Position numbers and translations under genes: made by a program. Below are positions 1 to 3,599 of a DNA stretch of 5,585 bases, in pieces; within the stretch, counting starts at the first letter, position 1; every line of letters begins with the position of its first letter. This DNA comes from JBPBPI01 sp050954885 (lineage in GTDB: Bacteria > Pseudomonadota > Alphaproteobacteria > Caedimonadales > Caedimonadaceae), in contig JBPBPI010000079.1 in assembly GCA_050954885.1 (NCBI GenBank), forward strand, positions 1-5,585. Direction: 5' to 3'. The notes below the pieces were generated by a model. The model ran no database searches and had not been told where the DNA came from. It saw nothing but the letters and a program-made list of their open reading frames with translations.

Positions 1-314
1 AACTGGATTTGATATTGGCGAAGGTCGTTCCCGCTATAGGGCGTCTCGAGCTGCGCAATCATGGCAGGATCTGCCACCCACTGCTTGACCGACGTGGCCA
101 GCCGCGTCAGCTCCATGGACGCGCTCGGATCGCTGCCAGCCGCCTTGATTAGCACCGCCACGCGCTGGGGGTTCGTGAGCAAGAACGGATGTCCCGTCTG
201 CACCGTGGCTGGAATCGAGGCCAGGACGCCCGCTGGATAGGCCGCAGAGGTTGCGACGGGCGCGGGGGAGGTGGCGATGCCGATAGACGCCAGGAAGGCC
301 GAGAACCAAGACAT
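1..314 (-). CDS. Hypothetical phage protein, 3' end cut by window edge
   Basis: Reading from ATG at 314-312, the frame stays open for 104 codons to the left edge with no stop. Translation begins MSWFSAFLASIGIATSPAPV and continues through an Ala/Pro-rich stretch (to about residue 40), then LLTNPQRVAVLIKAAGSDPS (45-64). A helical segment follows (ELTRLATSVKQWVADPAMIAQLE, about 67-89), then a polar tail, YSGNDLRQYQIQ. Third positions are G/C-rich. A strong Shine-Dalgarno supports the start. The first about 15 residues are mildly hydrophobic but lack a basic residue, so they are not a convincing signal peptide. I recognise no family. A competing frame at 34-330 reads as Arg/His/Gly-rich nonsense and is rejected in favour of this one. 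Confidence 0.72.
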   Translation of the reverse strand, partial: MSWFSAFLASIGIATSPAPVATSAAYPAGVLASIPATVQTGHPFLLTNPQRVAVLIKAAGSDPSASMELTRLATSVKQWVADPAMIAQLETPYSGNDLRQYQIQ

Positions 315-322
315 GCGGCAGG

Positions 323-328
323 CTCCTC
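323..328 (-). promoter_or_regulatory. Strong ribosome binding site of the leftmost gene
   Basis: GAGGAG on the minus strand, 8 bases before the ATG at 314-312. It is among the best Shine-Dalgarno matches in the window and decides the start of the partial gene at the left edge. Confidence 0.75.
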
Positions 329-343
329 AAGTTGAACGCAGTG

Positions 344-371
344 CGGCCCCGGTCCCGTAGGACCAGGGCCG
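344..371 (-). terminator. Strong RNA hairpin with UACG tetraloop, terminator-like but no U-tract
   Basis: In the minus-strand transcript, CGGCCCUGGUCC pairs with GGACCGGGGCCG over 12 base pairs around a UACG loop closed by C-G, a member of the very stable UNCG tetraloop class. The only non-Watson-Crick position is G-U in this strand and would be an A-C mismatch in the plus-strand RNA, so the structure favours minus-strand transcription. It sits in the 105-bp gap between two genes, 30 bases before the start of the next one. The downstream bases (CACTGCGTTC) have no U run. It may be a Rho-assisted or weak terminator, an RNA processing/stability element, or a regulator of the next gene. Confidence 0.6.
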
Positions 372-419
372 GTCGGCTTGGAGCCGCGCGACCCTACCGG
401 ATCGAGCCGCCCGCCAGGA

Positions 420-707
420 TCAGGCTGCGGGCGGCGTGGTCACCGTCTTGGACGGCACGGCGCCGATATGCGGAATCAGCGCCTCCACGAACGCGAACAC
501 GCCCGAGCCCAGCTTCTCGGCGTATTCTTCGATCGTCTCCAGCAGGCCGGACACGCCCGCCTGCAGCTCCGGATTGTGGCTCACGAAGGTATTGACGCTG
601 TGCGACACGGCGCCCTGCACCTTGGCGACGACATCGGGGGCGCCACTCTCGGCAACGGCAGTCGCGAGACCGATCGCGGCATTCTCGGCAGTGGAAAGGG
701 AGAACAT
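420..707 (-). CDS. Hypothetical small helical protein
   Basis: ORF of 95 codons with ATG at 707-705 and TGA at 422-420, 37 bases downstream of the gp49-family gene. The ribosome binding site is weak (GAAAG about 8 bases upstream). Third codon positions are strongly G/C-rich, as expected for a real gene in this composition. Overlapping plus-strand frames here look like shadows of it. The sequence is Ala/Val/Glu-rich and probably mainly helical (residues about 5-30 and 45-80), with moderately hydrophobic stretches around 46-56 and 68-82 but no clear membrane helix. It ends in a flexible Thr/Pro/Ala tail. There are no cysteines and no recognisable motif. I do not recognise a family. It is most likely an accessory phage protein. 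Confidence 0.65.
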   Translation of the reverse strand: MFSLSTAENAAIGLATAVAESGAPDVVAKVQGAVSHSVNTFVSHNPELQAGVSGLLETIEEYAEKLGSGVFAFVEALIPHIGAVPSKTVTTPPAA

Positions 708-744
708 GCGGGATGCTTTCGTTGTGGTCGGATGGTTGTCCGGC

Positions 745-1041
745 TTACTTCGCGGCCAGACGTTCGCGCAGGGCGTAGCCTTCTAAGGCCCAGATTTTAT
801 CACGAGCAGCCGCCCGCGCAATCTTCTCGCCAAGCTGTTGATTGAAGTTCTCTGGACTGGCGCAAGCGCTTTCGCCCGTCACAGTGAAGCCGTTGCGGAG
901 GGTAAGCACGCAAATCGTGAGCGTGCCGGTTGCCCGGAAATAGTCCTCCCCGACGATGGTAGCGTCGATCATGGCAGGCGTGACACGCGCCGCGGTCAGC
1001 TTTTTGGCCTGGATCTCGGCTTCTACTTCATCACCAATCAT
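745..1041 (-). CDS. Phage protein of the N4 gp49/Sf6 gp66 family
   Basis: ORF of 98 codons, ATG to TAA. The core shows the hallmark of the N4 gp49/phage Sf6 gene 66 family (Phage_gp49_66): an ID..I.GEDYFRATGTLTIC region (25-44), then LTLRNGFTVTGESACASPENF (46-66), then a helical GEKIARAAARDKIW..EGYALRERLA (71-96). The match to the family consensus is strong, including the conserved FTVTGES and ASPENF blocks. The biochemical role of this family is not established as far as I know. Members are common accessory proteins in phages of Proteobacteria. The length is typical for the family. It has its own Shine-Dalgarno and follows a 181-bp gap after the lysis block, so it may be a separate cistron or transcription unit. 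Confidence 0.92.
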   Translation of the reverse strand: MIGDEVEAEIQAKKLTAARVTPAMIDATIVGEDYFRATGTLTICVLTLRNGFTVTGESACASPENFNQQLGEKIARAAARDKIWALEGYALRERLAAK

Positions 1042-1222
1042 GCGACATCTCCGGGTTTCATCGGAAGGCTACCATTGACGCTGGCGTGCGTGCAATGCAC
1101 AGTGCGCGGGCTGCGGCGGCGTGGAAGGACACGCTCTACGGTGGGGACGCCCACTCTACATTTTGGGACGAGCCGAATCAGGTTCGTAGGCGCAAGGAGC
1201 CGGAATCAAGCCCGGCCCGCAG
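1042..1222. other. Intergenic stretch with small repeats and weak hairpins, no gene seen
   Basis: These 181 bases separate the overlapping tail-lysis block from the next gene. I see no coding frame longer than about 25 codons. A GC-rich 5-bp hairpin (GCCGG at 1199-1203 pairing with CCGGC at 1212-1216) lies just past the stop of the holin candidate but has no U-tract, so it is at best a weak terminator. Two near-identical direct repeats, GAGCCGAATCA (1170-1180) and GAGCCGGAATCA (1197-1208), differ by one inserted G. A second hairpin, GTGGG-GACG-CCCAC, spans 1141-1154. A short palindrome, GTGCAATGCAC, spans 1090-1100. A promoter for the genes to the left could lie here, but I find only weak -10/-35 matches. 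Confidence 0.4.
1049..1052 (-). promoter_or_regulatory. Ribosome binding site of the gp49-family gene
   Basis: GGAG on the minus strand, 7 bases before the ATG at 1041-1039. It fixes this start and shows that the gene is translated independently of the coupled block to its right. Confidence 0.65.
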
Positions 1223-1561
1223 CTACTTCCCCACCACATGCGCCACCGCCGCCAGATCCGCCGCCACCGTATCGGCCGCATGCTCCAGATCCGCCGGCCG
1301 GCGCGTTACCGCCGCATGAGCGATAGCGTTCGCCATGTCCTGATTGCGAATCGCGTCCGTGGTGTTGTCAGGCAGCAGCTTCGGCAGCCCAGCTAGGATC
1401 ATGGCAACCGCAATGTCCTGCGCCTTGGCAAACGGATGCGTAGCAGCGAGCCCAATGCCGCCCAGGAGCAGGCTTAGCCCGGTCTGCGTGCTGGTCTGCT
1501 TCAGCCAGTCGTGGCACCGCTGCCGCAGCGACTTGGGGGCAAGCGCGATGATGTCGGTCAT
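1223..1561 (-). CDS. Putative holin (small protein with two hydrophobic segments)
   Basis: ORF of 112 codons with ATG at 1561-1559, overlapping the endolysin stop (ATGA). No clear Shine-Dalgarno is visible, so translation is probably coupled. After a basic amphipathic start (residues 10-25) there are two hydrophobic stretches, about 27-41 (TGLSLLLGGIGLAA) and 49-64 (DIAVAMILAGLPKLLP), separated by a short turn. A polar Asn/Asp/Ala-rich helical tail follows. Small size, two membrane segments and direct linkage to a signal-less endolysin fit a class II-like holin that opens the inner membrane to the endolysin. The STQTG start of segment 1 and LP end of segment 2 resemble small phage membrane proteins found next to endolysins. 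That resemblance is from memory and unverified. The second segment is only moderately hydrophobic, so a lysis regulator is an alternative. Confidence 0.72.
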   Translation of the reverse strand: MTDIIALAPKSLRQRCHDWLKQTSTQTGLSLLLGGIGLAATHPFAKAQDIAVAMILAGLPKLLPDNTTDAIRNQDMANAIAHAAVTRRPADLEHAADTVAADLAAVAHVVGK

Positions 1562-2238
1562 GCTGCGGCACTCAGCAACACGGCAGCCTCGTGCATGGCC
1601 TGCTCTGCCCTAGAGTCCCAGCCGCGCCCATACTCCCCGACCTGACGCAACGTCCCGTAGTCATGCACCCGAGCGGCGCAGAATGCGACCACGAGCGCCC
1701 TGCGCTGTGGCAGGGCCAGGAACGCCGTCTGCGTCACCCGGCCGACATCGCCATCCCTAGCGACGCCCAGCGATGTTTGTAGGTCGATGGCGTCCAGCAT
1801 GGCTACGCGCGTCAGGATATCCGCCGCCGTTACGGTGCCCGCCGCCGCAACAGTGACCTCGCCGATATGTCCATCCTCCAGCACGCCCAGGAGCCGCTGC
1901 AACAGCTTGGCTCCAGTCACCGCGCCGCGATTGTAGGAGTGGTCAACCGCCATCAGGTCCAAACCGAGCGGCAGCTCATTTCCGTTGAGTCGGTTCCAGT
2001 AGTTCGCGCCGAATATCGCCGACTGCATCGCATCCGTCAGGTTGCGCATATCAGCGACCGACGCCGCCCGCCCGAGATACGTCTCCAGCTCCGGCGCGCA
2101 GACACCCTTGTTGGACCCGATCATGCGCCCGTCGTGCTTCTTCCCGCCGGTCCAGTTGCCGTTATCGTTTGGATCGTTGCTGTAGCCCTTTTCGACATTC
2201 AAAATGAACGCCTTAGTTGCCGCAAATGACGTCTTCAT
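1558..2238 (-). CDS. Endolysin, GH108-family N-acetylmuramidase with C-terminal peptidoglycan-binding region
   Basis: This is the lysis enzyme, expected to cleave the MurNAc-GlcNAc bond of peptidoglycan. The 226-residue length is slightly longer than a compact GH108 enzyme. The N-terminal FILNVEKGYSNDPND matches the GH108 signature (usually EGGYxxxPxDxGG), with E16 as the predicted catalytic glutamate. It is followed by NWTGG (28-32) and an insertion-like GRMIGSNKGV. Residues 79-118 carry the family pattern ANYWNRL, LPLGLDLMAVD and YNRG. The C-terminal half (about 138-222) resembles the PG_binding_3 region, ending in the typical YGRGWDSRAEQA motif (203-213). There is no signal peptide, so it should need a holin. 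The start is ATG at 2238-2236, overlapping the upstream stop (ATGA), with AAGGTGG at 2252-2246. An in-frame ATG at 2301 was rejected. The stop overlaps the holin candidate by ATGA. Confidence 0.93.
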   Translation of the reverse strand: MKTSFAATKAFILNVEKGYSNDPNDNGNWTGGKKHDGRMIGSNKGVCAPELETYLGRAASVADMRNLTDAMQSAIFGANYWNRLNGNELPLGLDLMAVDHSYNRGAVTGAKLLQRLLGVLEDGHIGEVTVAAAGTVTAADILTRVAMLDAIDLQTSLGVARDGDVGRVTQTAFLALPQRRALVVAFCAARVHDYGTLRQVGEYGRGWDSRAEQAMHEAAVLLSAAA

Positions 2239-2813
2239 TTTATCACCACCTTCGGGCCGATTGTCATGGTTGTATTGATAGGCACGAGCCCGTGCAGCCA
2301 ACCACAGCCCGTCTGACTCAGAAACTGCACATATCGCCAGTCGTCTCCCGCCCTCATGTGCATGGGATTGGCAATGTATTCCGTCATCGTCACCTGATGC
2401 CGCTGCGCTGTCTGGTGAATCTGCGTTACCGTAGGACTATCTTCGGTCAGATCCTCTGCGGTGACGCCAACCGGCGTTGGAGCTGCATTGATTGTCTGAA
2501 TCTCAAGCCTACCGGTTGCAGCATCGGCTACTCTGGCATATCCACGAGACACAGAGCCCACACATCCCTTGCGGACATCGTATGTCGTCGTAATGGCAAC
2601 TTGGTTACTGTCGATTGTCTCGAACTGCTTAGTCGCAATCCGCGCAATGTGGATACCGGGATCTTTCTGACTCTGCACAATGATGTAGGCCATGATTGCC
2701 AGGGTGATAGGCACACCGGCAAAGGTCAGAATGGCAATGCTTGCCAGAAACCAGCGCATAATCGGCCAGAGTGTCAGACCCGCCGACCGGACGACAAAAA
2801 GCGGATTTGGCAT
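2235..2813 (-). CDS. Single-pass membrane protein with two-cysteine outer domain, unknown function
   Basis: The frame runs 192 codons from the ATG at 2813-2811, which shares one base with the upstream stop (TGATG). A GTG directly before it (2816-2814) would give a 4-bp GTGA overlap. GGA lies 5 bases before the ATG. Residues about 20-46 form one strong hydrophobic helix preceded by basic residues. The remaining about 145 residues are polar, rich in beta-prone V/I/T stretches, and probably face the periplasm. They contain exactly two cysteines, C84 (in KGCVGSV) and C170 (in TGCGWLHG), which could form a disulfide. No lipobox or coiled coil is seen, so it does not look like a classical spanin. 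The stop overlaps the endolysin start by ATGA, tying its expression to lysis. I do not recognise a family with certainty. A lysis-accessory or superinfection-exclusion role is possible. Confidence 0.75.
   Translation of the reverse strand: MPNPLFVVRSAGLTLWPIMRWFLASIAILTFAGVPITLAIMAYIIVQSQKDPGIHIARIATKQFETIDSNQVAITTTYDVRKGCVGSVSRGYARVADAATGRLEIQTINAAPTPVGVTAEDLTEDSPTVTQIHQTAQRHQVTMTEYIANPMHMRAGDDWRYVQFLSQTGCGWLHGLVPINTTMTIGPKVVIK
2246..2252 (-). promoter_or_regulatory. Ribosome binding site that decides the endolysin start
   Basis: AAGGTGG on the minus strand, 7 bases before the ATG at 2238-2236 and inside the end of the upstream gene. It supports the short start of the endolysin over the in-frame ATG at 2301. 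Confidence 0.65.
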
Positions 2814-3160
2814 CACTTTCCGAGAACCCCATGGAAGATTGGCCAGCTAGCAACCCACGTCCAGACGGTAATAAACATCGTGACGCAAGCCCCAACAATC
2901 CCAACCAGAGCCCCGCGCCGCTGAATAAACGTCTTTCCCTGCTCCAGCAAGCGCGCGTCAAGATAGGCGTTGCGCTTTGCAATCAGCTCGTTCTCTTTCT
3001 CATCGGCAGCCTTAACGAGTAGCTTGGTAATCTCCTTTTGCCGGTCCCGCTCTGCCCACCGACGCGGCCCGTTCGCAATGTCCAAGCCCGCTTCTGCGAG
3101 GTCCAGAAAAGAGACGGGCTTAATCCAGTGATCGTCAGGAGGCGCCTTGTCGTCCGACAT
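2813..3160 (-). CDS. Small protein with charged helix and C-terminal membrane anchor, unknown function
   Basis: ORF of 115 codons with ATG at 3160-3158 and a good Shine-Dalgarno (GGAGAGG at 3172-3166, 5-base spacer). Residues 1-30 are acidic and proline-containing. Residues about 33-80 are dense in K, R and E and are likely one long amphipathic or coiled-coil helix. Residues about 84-107 (from GALVGIVG to the tryptophan-rich TVWTWVASW) form a single membrane helix that leaves a very short tail. The predicted topology is a cytoplasmic helical domain anchored at the C-terminus, the reverse of a typical inner-membrane spanin. The gene starts inside the preceding gene (26-bp overlap) and its stop overlaps the next start. 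I do not recognise a family. Its place just before the endolysin cluster suggests a membrane-associated lysis or exclusion role, which is inference. Confidence 0.72.
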   Translation of the reverse strand: MSDDKAPPDDHWIKPVSFLDLAEAGLDIANGPRRWAERDRQKEITKLLVKAADEKENELIAKRNAYLDARLLEQGKTFIQRRGALVGIVGACVTMFITVWTWVASWPIFHGVLGK

Positions 3161-3599
3161 CCACGCCTCTCCACGAAAGCCACATCACGATAAGAGCAAT
3201 CCAGGCGATCGGAATGTAAGCGCCCGGTCCTGTTCCAAGGTAAGGAGCCTGGAAATACATCACTGTTAAAACGGCCAGCCAGCCAAACTGGATGCCGAGC
3301 GCAAGCTCACGAATCCACCACTTGACCGGGAAAAGCGCCACGGTTGCAAAGATCGCAACAGGAGCCGCGCGCCATAGCCAGTAGACATCGCCTCCCTGCT
3401 GCGCAAACCCGTCATACTGCCCGCCGTGAACAATCAAATCCCCCGGCTTGCCCAGAGCCCACACCCACCACCAGTGGCAGAACACAAGCCCGAGCTGCAT
3501 CGCCAGCGCCACCATAGCCATATCGGGCCTGCGTAGGATAGTGGGTATAACGGGAATGTCACGGCTAGGCATGGTTCGTGCTTCCACCCGGGCGCTCAC
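3135..3599 (-). CDS. Small polytopic membrane protein, unknown function
   Basis: ORF of 154 codons. The GTG at 3599-3597 overlaps the stop of the tail gene (GTGA, 4 bp), which suggests translational coupling, but no Shine-Dalgarno is visible before it. An ATG at 3572-3570 (residue 10) preceded by GGTGGAAG is a credible alternative start. Four hydrophobic segments are visible: about residues 27-49 (with a striking HWWWVWAL), 65-88, 96-115 and 126-144. Basic residues sit in the N-terminus and between segments 2 and 3. There are no enzymatic motifs. The gene lies between the tail gene and the lysis genes and overlaps the next gene by 26 bp. I do not recognise a family. It could be a lysis accessory, a superinfection-exclusion protein or another membrane factor. 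The coding call rests on the open frame, the overlaps at both ends and the coherent membrane topology. Confidence 0.72.
   Translation of the reverse strand: MSARVEARTMPSRDIPVIPTILRRPDMAMVALAMQLGLVFCHWWWVWALGKPGDLIVHGGQYDGFAQQGGDVYWLWRAAPVAIFATVALFPVKWWIRELALGIQFGWLAVLTVMYFQAPYLGTGPGAYIPIAWIALIVMWLSWRGVDVGRQGAS
3166..3172 (-). promoter_or_regulatory. Ribosome binding site inside the preceding gene
   Basis: GGAGAGG on the minus strand, 5 bases before the ATG at 3160-3158, located within the last codons of the four-helix membrane protein gene. It explains how the C-terminally anchored protein starts despite the 26-bp overlap. Confidence 0.7.

Noticed and set aside
34..330. Minus-strand frame of 98 codons
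   Set aside because: The protein is Arg/His/Gly-rich and low in ordered hydrophobics. The alternative minus frame from 314 has a strong ribosome binding site, better codon use and stays open to the edge.
378..845. Plus-strand frame of 155 codons (and a 116-codon frame at 436-786)
   Set aside because: They lie opposite the small hypothetical gene and the end of the gp49-family gene. The Arg/His-rich translation is typical of a shadow frame in GC-rich DNA, and no plausible ribosome binding site fits.
1153..1181. Weak minus-strand promoter, CTGATT - 17 bases - TAGAGT
   Set aside because: Only about 3 of 6 and 4 of 6 bases match the sigma70 consensus, which is expected by chance in a gap of this size.
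1170..1212. tRNA-like GGTTCG and GATTCCGG strings suggesting a tRNA fragment or attachment site
   Set aside because: No T-arm stem, acceptor pairing or cloverleaf can be drawn around them on either strand.
838..1326. Plus-strand frame of 162 codons
   Set aside because: It runs antisense to the confident gp49-family gene and ends in a low-complexity Pro/His run, which marks a shadow frame.
2239..2301. N-terminal extension of the endolysin to an ATG at 2301
   Set aside because: It would add an Arg/Tyr/Asn-rich stretch unlike GH108 and overlap the upstream gene by 67 bp, while the ATG at 2238 has a good ribosome binding site and the ATGA coupling seen at the next junction.
2217..2924. Plus-strand frame of 235 codons
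   Set aside because: It is antisense to the membrane-protein gene with overlapping start/stop signals and an ordered membrane topology. The plus-strand protein has Arg/His/Cys-rich content and no motif.
2629..2982. Possible embedded spanin lipoprotein in another minus frame across the junction at 2813
   Set aside because: It has a hydrophobic stretch (GLWLGLLGLASRC), but arginine just before the cysteine breaks a lipobox, and the rest is Cys/His/Arg-rich shadow sequence.
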